DNA of 6,301 nt from a bacterium. Lineage in GTDB: Bacteria; Bacteroidota; Bacteroidia; Bacteroidales; Bacteroidaceae. Of the stretch, positions 1-5,927 are shown one piece after another. Below the pieces are notes generated by a model. That model had not been told where the DNA came from, did not search any database, and saw nothing but the letters and a program-made list of their open reading frames with translations. The stretch covers positions 1-6,301 of the forward strand of contig SFXD01000103.1 in assembly GCA_004559785.1 (NCBI GenBank). The letters run 5' to 3'. Within the stretch, counting starts at the first letter, position 1; each line of letters opens with the position of its first letter. The position numbers were made by a program, and so were the translations under genes.

Positions 1-120
1 ATTTGATTCCCAGTTTTTGGTTTAGGGCAATTGATACCTCCATCCATTACCCTAAACCTAAAGAATGTTTCCATCATCTCCCTTAAATGGAACGGAGGAA
101 TGCGGACGGAACTTGCATGA
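1..120. other. Non-coding AT-rich left end downstream of the NVEALA gene
   Basis: No coding region is supported here on either strand. The stretch lies 3' of the last minus-strand gene and holds the inverted repeat at 14-63 and a weaker 6-bp stem (TTCCAT 69-74 with ATGGAA 87-92, loop of 12). Neither is followed by a U-tract in the minus-strand transcript, so I do not call a terminator. Whether transcription continues into a gene beyond the left edge cannot be seen. Confidence 0.6.
14..63. repeat. Imperfect inverted repeat with a 9-bp perfect core
   Basis: GGTTTAGGG at 19-27 pairs perfectly with CCCTAAACC at 50-58. The stem continues inward after single mismatches with 29-31/46-48 and 33-35/42-44, leaving a six-base loop at 36-41. 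It continues outward after one mismatch with 15-17/60-62, plus a T-G pair at 14/63. In the minus-strand RNA the loop reads GGAGGU, a Shine-Dalgarno-like sequence. The 3' arm is followed by A-rich sequence (AAAAACTGGG), not by a U-run, so it does not look like a classical intrinsic terminator. It may be an RNA structure at the end of the operon, a protein-binding site or the leader of a gene beyond the edge. Confidence 0.6.
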
Positions 121-381
121 TTAGCATGGCGTTTCTGTACAGGGATAACTATTGGTACACACACACATTTTGCCATCACCCGTAAAGACAGGGCAGTCAT
201 AAATCTTTGCGGATCCCGTGTTGCCTGTACCAACGGACTCACCACTACTCATGGCTTCTATGTTCTCCATCACCAACCCATTGCAGCGGTTATTCCTTAT
301 GTTTTGATATGATTTCCATACACCAAAAATAGATGTTGAGATAGCAATCGCTACAAAAAATACAGTCTTGTTACTTTTCAT
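121..381 (-). CDS. NVEALA-motif secreted cysteine-rich peptide (peptide no. 1)
   Basis: This 86-residue protein has a short basic N-terminus (Lys2, Lys5), a hydrophobic helix at about residues 7-22, a linker, and the motif ENIEAMSSGE at 39-48, a variant of the NVEALA signature of a small Bacteroidota family of unknown function. The tail after the motif is short, Gly/Thr/Ser-rich and holds five cysteines (63, 73, 75, 81, 86); Cys86 is the last residue. A sixth, Cys33, lies before the motif. The first and last gaps (CX9C and CX4C) match those of the second peptide at 4670-4957. ATG at 381 is preceded by AAGAAGAA, and the stop is TAA. I infer export across the inner membrane and oxidation of the tail. 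The target, receptor or activity is unknown. It lies downstream of the signal peptidase gene after a 95-base leader. Base composition is more AT-rich than in the larger genes. Confidence 0.88.
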   Translation of the reverse strand: MKSNKTVFFVAIAISTSIFGVWKSYQNIRNNRCNGLVMENIEAMSSGESVGTGNTGSAKIYDCPVFTGDGKMCVCTNSYPCTETPC

Positions 382-420
382 TTCTTCTTGAAATTAGATT
401 ATGAATTTATTGATTATTGT

Positions 421-439
421 AATCTCGGAACATGAGATT
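421..439. repeat. Small hairpin in the leader of NVEALA peptide no. 1
   Basis: AATCTC at 421-426 is the exact complement of GAGATT at 434-439, with a seven-base loop, about 40-60 bases upstream of the ATG at 381. On the minus strand the loop contains ATG (433-431), which opens an eight-codon frame MFRDYNNQ ending in TAA at 409-407. The hairpin is short and has no U-tract after it, so its role is uncertain. Confidence 0.3.
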
Positions 440-466
440 GTTCGAATTGTTGATAGTTTTTCTCTC

Positions 467-487
467 CTACATGATGTCACCTCCTTT
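467..487 (-). promoter_or_regulatory. Perfect Shine-Dalgarno followed by an ATG-TAG start-stop pair
   Basis: The minus strand reads AAAGGAGGTGA at 487-477, the full complement of the usual 3' end of 16S rRNA (anti-SD). Its TGA (479-477) is the stop codon of the signal peptidase gene. Seven bases after GGAGG comes ATG (472-470), immediately followed by TAG (469-467). This is therefore an ideally spaced start whose reading frame is one codon long. The other genes in this window have weak or no Shine-Dalgarno sequences, as is usual in Bacteroidota, which makes it stand out. It could hold ribosomes in the leader of the NVEALA gene at 381, be the relic of a lost gene start, or be chance from the codons Glu-Arg-Arg-stop. 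Confidence 0.4.
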
Positions 488-1415
488 CCTGTATTCCGTC
501 CCCTCCTGCCGAGACGCTCTTCCACGTCCTGTCCTTCCTCAGCCTGCCCGTCAGCCTGTCCCTCGAGTACGTTATGCGGGTCACGACGCCTACGATGTAT
601 TCCCCGGGAACGAGGCCCCAGTTCCTCGAGTCGCTGGAGTCCATCACGTTGTCCCCTGCCATGAAGTAGTAGTCGTGCAGGAAGGTGTGGCTCCTGAGGG
701 GCTTGCCGTCGGCATACACCCCGCCCGTCCCGGAGTCCCACGTGACGCGGCATCCCGTCTCCCATTCCAGCGGCATCCTGTAGTATGCCGCCATGCGCGG
801 GGTGAGCTCCACCACGTCGCCACGACGGGGTATGTACGTACGCTGCATGTCCTTGGTGGTGTATGGCAGCCCGGGGTCGTAGGGATAGGTGGCCAGTATC
901 TCGCGAGGGAGCAGGGAGTCGGGAGTCATGGAGAACCGCCGCTGCTCCTCCTCTACGCCGAGCACGCCCCCGTGGTTGCTGTTCCTGTAGAACCCGTGCT
1001 CCGTCCAGAGCGTGTCGCCGGGCAGTGCGACGCAGCGCTTGCAGTAGACGTTGTTGATGACGAAGCTGATGCGACCGCCGTGGTGGGGGAAGTTGAAGAC
1101 CAGGATGTCGTTGCGCCTGACCCTCCTCCTGCCACGCAGCCTCACGCATTCCAGCTCGCCGCCCCCGGGAGGGAAGTCGAGGCTCGTGTACAGCCTCGCG
1201 CCCAGGATGGTCTTGTCCACCAGGACGCGGTCACCCGGTATCAGCGTTGGCGACATTGAGCCTGTGGGTATGACGAACTGGTCGAATGCGAGCGCACGGA
1301 CGCACTGGCGGCTAACGTATATCAGCACGGTGAATGCCGCCGTAAGCAGCACGCAAAGGGCAATGCGGTACGACGCCCTCACGCAACGCCGGACACGGGA
1401 CTTGCCTACCACCAT
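477..1415 (-). CDS. lepB: Signal peptidase I (S26 family), accessory copy in the peptide cluster
   Basis: Predicted type I signal peptidase of 312 residues, an inner-membrane serine protease that cuts leader peptides on the outer face. One membrane anchor lies at about residues 18-35. The family boxes follow in order: IPTGSMSPTL with nucleophile Ser53; GDRVLVDK at 61-68; RNDILVFNFP at 101-110; YCKRCVALPGD with the catalytic lysine Lys126; and GDNVMDSSDSRNWG at 254-267. Both members of the Ser-Lys dyad are present, so it should be active. The ~120 residues between the lysine box and the last box form the variable insert common in the Bacteroidota enzymes. The ATG lies inside the end of the transglutaminase-like gene: ATGGTGGTAG holds this start and that TAG, a 10-base overlap that suggests translational coupling. 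Because it sits beside two peptides with long leaders, I infer it may be dedicated to them rather than being the housekeeping enzyme. Confidence 0.95.
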   Translation of the reverse strand: MVVGKSRVRRCVRASYRIALCVLLTAAFTVLIYVSRQCVRALAFDQFVIPTGSMSPTLIPGDRVLVDKTILGARLYTSLDFPPGGGELECVRLRGRRRVRRNDILVFNFPHHGGRISFVINNVYCKRCVALPGDTLWTEHGFYRNSNHGGVLGVEEEQRRFSMTPDSLLPREILATYPYDPGLPYTTKDMQRTYIPRRGDVVELTPRMAAYYRMPLEWETGCRVTWDSGTGGVYADGKPLRSHTFLHDYYFMAGDNVMDSSDSRNWGLVPGEYIVGVVTRITYSRDRLTGRLRKDRTWKSVSAGGDGIQERR

Positions 1416-3391
1416 GACTGCCTGCCGTCCTCGTAGGTGAATATCCTCTCGTCCCTGCCCTTAGTGAGATCCCTGAGCAGGAGCAGGGCTCCCGACGGCA
1501 CTCCCCTCCATGGCAGGTACGGACGCTCCGCCACCTTCCGCCCAAGGCTCGCCCAGCCGCCGCCGTCCCAGTAGAAGAGCTCGTATAGGTCGCCTGCCTC
1601 CACGGCATTGCCGTCCCCTCGTCCGTAGTATACGATACGCTCCACCTTGACAGGCCTGCCGAGGTCGATGCCGACCCATGCGCTGTCGGGGTCGCCGGAG
1701 TCGAAGAAGGTCAGCAGGTCGCCGTCGAGCGCCTTTTCCCTCGTTACGCCGGGATTGTCCTTCCAGGAACCGGAGGTGCCCGTCACCGTGCCTTCCAGAG
1801 GCAGGCTGTCGCCCTGATGGTAGAAGGACATCTCCGCCATGTTGCAGAACGCCCCCTTCACGTACGAGATATACCTCCAGTAGCGGTATGCGGGCAGGCT
1901 GTCGGGCAGCTGCACCTCGTGCCCCCAGGCATGGTTCGCGGAGATGGTGTGTACCACGGTGCGCCTCCTGAAGCGCGGGTCGTCCGAGGCCTGGAACTCC
2001 CCTCCCTCCAGCCTGTAGAGCCACTTGTAGACATAGGGAAGCACGGGGTACTTCCTCCTAAGGCACACGTCACGGACCGAATCCAGGTCTGCCACGGCGG
2101 GCTTGCACGTCCCGTCGTACCCGAGCACGAACGGGTCGCCTATTGGCAGCATCGTGCCCGACCCGTCGTATCTCACCGGCAGGTACATCACACCAGTGCC
2201 CATGTCCCTGAAGACCGCCTTTCCGCCGGATGCCGTGCCGTATGCCACGGGAGTCCATTCCCTGTTGTCGAACACCGCAAGGTAGGCCGCACCATCCACG
2301 CCTGGCTGCACAGGGACGGTGGCATCGCGGGCGAGCAGCGACTCGCGCGTGACGTCCTTCACGAACACGTTGCGGAAGACGGGAGGTACGTATCCCTCAA
2401 CGCTGTTCAGCCTGCACAGTTCGGGATTCCTGGCATAGGTGTGGCGGAACACCTTCGGCATGCGCTCGTCTTCCTTGTGGGGCTGTCCCGGCTGCGTGCA
2501 CACCCCGCTGAACGGCACGTTGCGGCCGTCGCAGCAAGGGAGGACGTTCCACGTGTGCCCCAGGTCGCGGAAAGCCCACTGCGGGGTGAAGTCTATGTAT
2601 ACGGGTATGCCCTGGCTCCTGAGGTAGGCCGCCGCAATGCATGCGTAGTCGCTGCATTCGCCCATGTGAAGGCTGGCAAGGGTGCGCACGGGAAGGTGGG
2701 GATGGCGCACGCCCTTGGCGTCGGCCTTGGGCCTGACGCTGTCCGTCAGGGCCTTGTTCACGACCTTTGCGGCGGCGAGGGGGGAGTTCCTGTAGAGGTC
2801 GCAGTAGTCGAGCCTGTCCAGCAGTCGCACGTGTGCGCTGTCGAGCATCTCCCTCCAGCCGTCGAGGGGCTGGAGCTCTGCCGACTTGTAGGGCAGGAGT
2901 GCCTCGCAGAATTCCTCGAAGCACAGGTGCCTCGCCCACCTGCCGCCCTCCCATGCCTCGAAGGCGGCGTCTATGTTCCGTATCAGGTATTCCGCCGTAA
3001 TGGTCCGGGAGTCGTAGGCCTTCTCGAGGCTTCCGATGCCGAGGCGTTCGGCGAGGCTGTCGACGGCCTTGCGGATGCTGTCCGTCCCTGCCCCTGCCAT
3101 GGCGGACACTATGGAGTCCACCCCGGAGGCGTACCTGCCCATTGCCAGCGTGTCGCGGAAGGAGTAGTGCCCTGGCATGTTCACCACGAGGAACCTTGCC
3201 GCCTCATGCCTCAGCGTGCCTTCGGCGTAATGGCCGAGCACCTTCTCGAGCTCGTGCCTGTTCTCGCCCGCAAAGGAGAGGGCGGACTCCAGCTCGGCAT
3301 CCCGGGATGTGCCCTCGCCGCAGGAAACGGAGGACAGGACGGACAACGCAATGGCAAGGCAAGCCAACCAATTCGCTTTCTTTTCAATCAT
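1406..3391 (-). CDS. Transglutaminase-like lipoprotein with C-terminal discoidin-like domain
   Basis: From the ATG at 3391 the product is 661 residues. The N-terminus is a lipoprotein signal (MIEKK, then a hydrophobic stretch, then LSSVSC with Cys24 as lipidation site). A longer TTG start at 3424 would place a polar segment before the signal, so I reject it. A helical region follows at about 30-230. The transglutaminase/protease-like core is at about 235-300: MGECSDYA with nucleophile Cys246, RSQGIPVYIDF, then GHTWN with His279, and Asp288 as a candidate third residue. Residues ~510-615 look like an F5/8-type discoidin fold (WKDNPGVTREKALDGD, then WVGIDLGRPVKVERIVY), usually a glycan- or surface-binding module. 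Members of this Bacteroidales family are surface or periplasmic lipoproteins without a settled substrate; they may act as peptidases, amidases or crosslinkers. The gene follows the propeller lipoprotein and overlaps the signal peptidase start by 10 bases. The stop is TAG. It is strongly GC-rich. Confidence 0.9.
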   Translation of the reverse strand: MIEKKANWLACLAIALSVLSSVSCGEGTSRDAELESALSFAGENRHELEKVLGHYAEGTLRHEAARFLVVNMPGHYSFRDTLAMGRYASGVDSIVSAMAGAGTDSIRKAVDSLAERLGIGSLEKAYDSRTITAEYLIRNIDAAFEAWEGGRWARHLCFEEFCEALLPYKSAELQPLDGWREMLDSAHVRLLDRLDYCDLYRNSPLAAAKVVNKALTDSVRPKADAKGVRHPHLPVRTLASLHMGECSDYACIAAAYLRSQGIPVYIDFTPQWAFRDLGHTWNVLPCCDGRNVPFSGVCTQPGQPHKEDERMPKVFRHTYARNPELCRLNSVEGYVPPVFRNVFVKDVTRESLLARDATVPVQPGVDGAAYLAVFDNREWTPVAYGTASGGKAVFRDMGTGVMYLPVRYDGSGTMLPIGDPFVLGYDGTCKPAVADLDSVRDVCLRRKYPVLPYVYKWLYRLEGGEFQASDDPRFRRRTVVHTISANHAWGHEVQLPDSLPAYRYWRYISYVKGAFCNMAEMSFYHQGDSLPLEGTVTGTSGSWKDNPGVTREKALDGDLLTFFDSGDPDSAWVGIDLGRPVKVERIVYYGRGDGNAVEAGDLYELFYWDGGGWASLGRKVAERPYLPWRGVPSGALLLLRDLTKGRDERIFTYEDGRQSWW

Positions 3392-3468
3392 TTTGTCGCA
3401 ATACCTTACATTTGGGGATTTCAATTCTTTTCAGCACGAGAAACGGTGTCACGCAACTTCACTCGCCG

Positions 3469-4611
3469 TCACTTGAATGAGTAAACCAACAGGCAAGCTC
3501 CACCATTCCTCAGTAAGCTGTCAACGGCGGGAGGACATTGCCTGAACCCTTCTGACGCCAGGTCTTCGTACAGCCCGTAGTCGGACAGATAGGCAGCTAC
3601 CTTGTCACCTATGGCGCACGTCAGTGGGAGTATGGCTGTGGCTATGTCGGAATCGGCATTCCTGAAAGTCTCGTGGAGACTGTCTCTCCTTATTGCTATC
3701 ACCTCATCCTCACTACCCGATGCAACGTCAAGGAAGAGATAGTCCCTCGTCGCATGTGGGACCTCGCACAAATACCCATACCCCCTACTGGTTATTTCCT
3801 CGAAGGAAGGCCTTTCCCCCTCGGGAATGGGATTCGGCAAGGTAACGTTGCAGCGTCTTGGCTTTGTTTCGCCCTTTGAGAACAATACGGCTCCTTCCGT
3901 GAGGAAGGAACAGAAGAAGACGCCGTCCTCACACTTCGAGAAATAGGCATCCTTTCCTATCGGCTCGAAATAGTCGCCATCGTAGGGAAAGTGCCCGGCC
4001 AATATGACCTGGAACGTGGAATCCGTCTCCCATACGGCATAGTGCCCCTGGCTGGCATTTATTTCGGAGCGAGGGTTGTTCGGAAGGCATGTGTGCAGGA
4101 AACGGTTCTCTCCCAGACATTCGATGTCCCAGCTGACGAAAGGAATCTCCTTCCTCCCGACGAAACTTCCATCTGTTGCATCGTACATGCATATCGAGTG
4201 CCGGCAGTTGTCGATGACGTAGACCTTACGTTCGTCGACGGTGAAGTTGGCTATCTCCTGATATTCATTGTAAGCCTTCCCCCTGCTTGATATGCTGAAC
4301 ATGAAGTGTCCGTCATTTCCAAAAACGGCTATGCTGTGTTGCCTTTTGTAGAGTATGTAATAGCATCCGTTCTCGAACCTTACCTTGGCAGGTTCTGACA
4401 TCGTATGGGACTCACTGCCATACAGTGGAAGGTAGGATATACCATCTACGATGCAGGAGGAGGTCTTCTCTATTACGTCTGGAATGACTATCCTGACTGC
4501 ATCATATTTCCCGTTCTCTTCCTCTGCGCTGTGGGTACAGGAGGCCAGTGGCAGGAGGACGGCCCCTATGCATGACCGGAATACCCATTTCACTACTTTC
4601 GACTTGCTCAT
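3469..4611 (-). CDS. 6-bladed beta-propeller lipoprotein
   Basis: The product is 380 residues. The N-terminus carries a lipoprotein signal peptide: basic residues, a hydrophobic core and LPLASC with Cys25 as the lipidation site, followed by an acidic, flexible stretch. The rest reads as repeated beta-strand blades. The segment GKAYNEYQEIANF at 111-123 followed by YVIDNCRHSICMYD at 131-144 matches the pattern (G-x-G-x-x-EY ... F ... Y-x-x-D-x-x-x-x-x-I-x-x-YD) of the 6-bladed propeller proteins that are abundant in Bacteroides and often sit beside NVEALA genes. The last strand ends ACLLVYSFK. Such proteins have no known catalytic residues and probably bind a ligand or partner at the cell surface. 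The ATG at 4611 has no clear Shine-Dalgarno. The gene starts 58 bases after NVEALA peptide no. 2 and is followed by a 77-base gap to the transglutaminase-like gene. Function in this cluster is inferred only from company. Confidence 0.88.
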   Translation of the reverse strand: MSKSKVVKWVFRSCIGAVLLPLASCTHSAEEENGKYDAVRIVIPDVIEKTSSCIVDGISYLPLYGSESHTMSEPAKVRFENGCYYILYKRQHSIAVFGNDGHFMFSISSRGKAYNEYQEIANFTVDERKVYVIDNCRHSICMYDATDGSFVGRKEIPFVSWDIECLGENRFLHTCLPNNPRSEINASQGHYAVWETDSTFQVILAGHFPYDGDYFEPIGKDAYFSKCEDGVFFCSFLTEGAVLFSKGETKPRRCNVTLPNPIPEGERPSFEEITSRGYGYLCEVPHATRDYLFLDVASGSEDEVIAIRRDSLHETFRNADSDIATAILPLTCAIGDKVAAYLSDYGLYEDLASEGFRQCPPAVDSLLRNGGACLLVYSFK

Positions 4612-4669
4612 ACGCTACAATACTTGTTTTTTGTGGGTTTAAAGTACGTTGGCAGTATCTTACGTATTG

Positions 4670-4957
4670 TCAGTTGTGGGTAGGACAATTCCTTGGGTTG
4701 CATCCATTTCCTCCACCCTGACATGTGATAACCTCTACCTTGCAGCGTTTCCATTTACTTATGCTTACGTTACATGTTGTAGAATATGCATAGCCATCAG
4801 GGTACTCGTAGCTGATCTCCCCGTCGCTCAGGGCCTCGATGTTCTCGAACACCAGCTTGTCTGCCTGCGACATTGCATTGTACTTGCCATAGGCAACGTA
4901 GCCCAGGTTGAATACTGCCGCCACTGCAAGGGTGGCGAAAAGGAATGCCTTTTTCAT
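4670..4957 (-). CDS. NVEALA-motif secreted cysteine-rich peptide (peptide no. 2)
   Basis: This 95-residue protein begins MKK, followed by a clear hydrophobic signal helix at residues 4-22 (alanine-rich), a polar linker, and ENIEALSDGE at 38-47, nearly the canonical NVEALA signature. The tail holds five cysteines (62, 72, 79, 86, 91) and ends NCPTHN. The gap between the first two cysteines (9 residues) and between the last two (4 residues) equals those in peptide no. 1, although the rest of the tail is different, so the pair looks like divergent paralogues. The ATG at 4957 is preceded by AAAGAGATT and the stop is TGA. A possible early signal-peptidase site is A22-Y23-G24; a second A-x-S site lies inside the motif (A42-L43-S44). 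The peptide is probably exported and disulfide-bonded. The family has no established function. The leader upstream is AT-rich and shows no convincing TAnnTTTG-type promoter. Confidence 0.92.
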   Translation of the reverse strand: MKKAFLFATLAVAAVFNLGYVAYGKYNAMSQADKLVFENIEALSDGEISYEYPDGYAYSTTCNVSISKWKRCKVEVITCQGGGNGCNPRNCPTHN

Positions 4958-5006
4958 AATCTCTTTGTTTTTTAGTTAATGAATTTGTTTGTTGTCTCTA
5001 CTTGTA

Positions 5007-5153
5007 TCAATTCTCCTCGTTCTGGTAATCCAGCACCATCCGCATTATCCTCTTGTTGTTGAACTGGTTGACTACCAAGGCTTCTTGCCGCAACGTCTTT
5101 CCGAAAACGCCATCCCGGGACCTCACGGCTGCGGAATGGCTACAATTATTGAT
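5007..5153 (-). pseudogene. 48-codon open remnant of an unknown gene
   Basis: Between the MauE-like gene and NVEALA peptide no. 2 the minus strand has a 48-codon open frame from just after a TGA (5156-5154) to TGA at 5009-5007. It has no early ATG; the first plausible start is GTG at 5126, which would give 39 residues beginning VRSRDGVFGKTLRQEA. The C-terminal half (NQFNNKRIMRMVLDYQNEEN) has an amphipathic, protein-like composition and codons like those of its neighbours. Just upstream, another frame reads NESIIVAIPQP before its own TGA, so a frameshifted older gene could have covered the gap. I do not recognise a family. It may instead be a genuine small protein or non-coding. No other feature is seen in the 4958-5171 interval. 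Confidence 0.3.
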
Positions 5154-5171
5154 TCATTTAACCCAGATTTA

Positions 5172-5927
5172 TTATCTTCTGATCCTTATTCTTGCATGGA
5201 AAGTCATTTCCGGCGACCCAAGGCTGACAGACAGGCTGTCACCATGCCCCACTGGCAAGTCAACGTCCTCCGACTCCTCCTCTATGACGAAGGAACACAA
5301 CAAGGAATCCTTTCCGTCCCTTACAGTCAGCTCGTAGCCGCAGCATCCACCATGAAGATGGAGCCTGCGCCCATCCAATTCGGCAGAAGGACGGAAGCCA
5401 TCGGCACTTTGCCGCCCTGCTTCGGGGATGAACGCTACGGGTATGACTTCGGCATGGATTCCTCCGTACATGCCAAGACCAGCAGGAAGCGAGAGTGCCA
5501 GCACGGCAACAGCCCGTTTCGTACGATGCGGCATGTACCGCAACATGACGGCTACGAGGGATAGCAGGAACAGGCACGCACTCTTGCAGAACGATTCCCA
5601 CGGCGTCAGGTGGATGAACTCGCCGAAGCATCCGCACGACTCTATCTGTCCATAGGGGCAGGTGACGTTCATGTATGTCAAAGCCGTGAAGTACGCCAGG
5701 GCCAAGGGCATCACCCACGCCGCATACTTCCTGAAAGGCCGCACCATGGCGGCAAGCCCAAGCGTAAGCTCAGACAGGCATACCATGTTGGCGATAGCCA
5801 TGCCATGGCCGTACAGCAGGTCGTAGCCCAGGAATGCCGTGAAGGCATCCACCGTCAGGGCGAACGAGCGTACGGACAGCCACTTGGACAGGCTCGAGAA
5901 CACGAACACATTCATAGTCGTTTCCAT
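5172..5927 (-). CDS. MauE/DoxX-family redox-associated membrane protein
   Basis: From the ATG at 5927 the product is 251 residues. It opens with NVFVFSSLSKWLSVRSF, the Bacteroidota MauE pattern around F-x-[YF]-[ST]-x-LSK. Membrane helices follow at about 43-62, 68-87, 115-130 and 138-155. Between helices lies TCPYGQIESCGCFGE, with Cys90, Cys98 and Cys100, the CxC redox signature of this family. A ~95-residue non-membrane C-terminal domain carries a vicinal Cys195-Cys196 and Cys211. MauE-like proteins are thought to move electrons or disulfides across the inner membrane, usually with a thioredoxin-like partner. None is visible here. I infer a role in oxidising the cysteine-rich peptides. Start choice is uncertain: GTG 5954, ATG 5942, 5927 or 5915 are all in frame and all overlap the propeller frame. 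The first helix is shorter than usual for the family. The end is a double stop TAATAA. Confidence 0.82.
   Translation of the reverse strand: METTMNVFVFSSLSKWLSVRSFALTVDAFTAFLGYDLLYGHGMAIANMVCLSELTLGLAAMVRPFRKYAAWVMPLALAYFTALTYMNVTCPYGQIESCGCFGEFIHLTPWESFCKSACLFLLSLVAVMLRYMPHRTKRAVAVLALSLPAGLGMYGGIHAEVIPVAFIPEAGRQSADGFRPSAELDGRRLHLHGGCCGYELTVRDGKDSLLCSFVIEEESEDVDLPVGHGDSLSVSLGSPEMTFHARIRIRR

Noticed and set aside
19..58. TTTAGGG/CCCTAAA motifs resembling plant telomere repeats
   Set aside because: Only one copy in each orientation is present, arranged as the two arms of an inverted repeat, not as a tandem array.
323..356. TATTTTTG on the minus strand (330-323) with TTTG at 356-353, resembling a Bacteroides-type promoter
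   Set aside because: It lies inside the coding sequence for the signal helix of peptide no. 1, where A/T-rich codons make such matches likely. The spacer is 22, and no gene start follows within the window.
407..433. Eight-codon frame MFRDYNNQ in the NVEALA leader as a leader peptide gene
   Set aside because: It has no ribosome-binding site of its own and no run of a regulatory amino acid, so it is most likely chance in AT-rich DNA.
432..1259. Plus-strand open frame of 275 codons
   Set aside because: It lies opposite the signal peptidase, whose catalytic boxes are all intact on the minus strand. The translation is low-information Arg/Val/His-rich sequence.
3392..3424. Upstream TTG start for the transglutaminase-like gene adding 11 residues
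   Set aside because: The ATG at 3391 gives a normal lipoprotein signal peptide with lysines followed by a hydrophobic core and Cys24. The extension would bury it behind a polar segment.
1817..3484. Long plus-strand open frame of 555 codons opposite the transglutaminase-like gene
   Set aside because: It is the antisense shadow of a GC-rich gene with clear lipobox, catalytic and discoidin motifs on the minus strand. Its own translation has no recognisable domain or signal.
4989..5564. Plus-strand open frame of 191 codons across the MauE gap
   Set aside because: It overlaps the MauE CGCFGE-type gene antisense and shows no family features. It only remains open through the short gap by chance.
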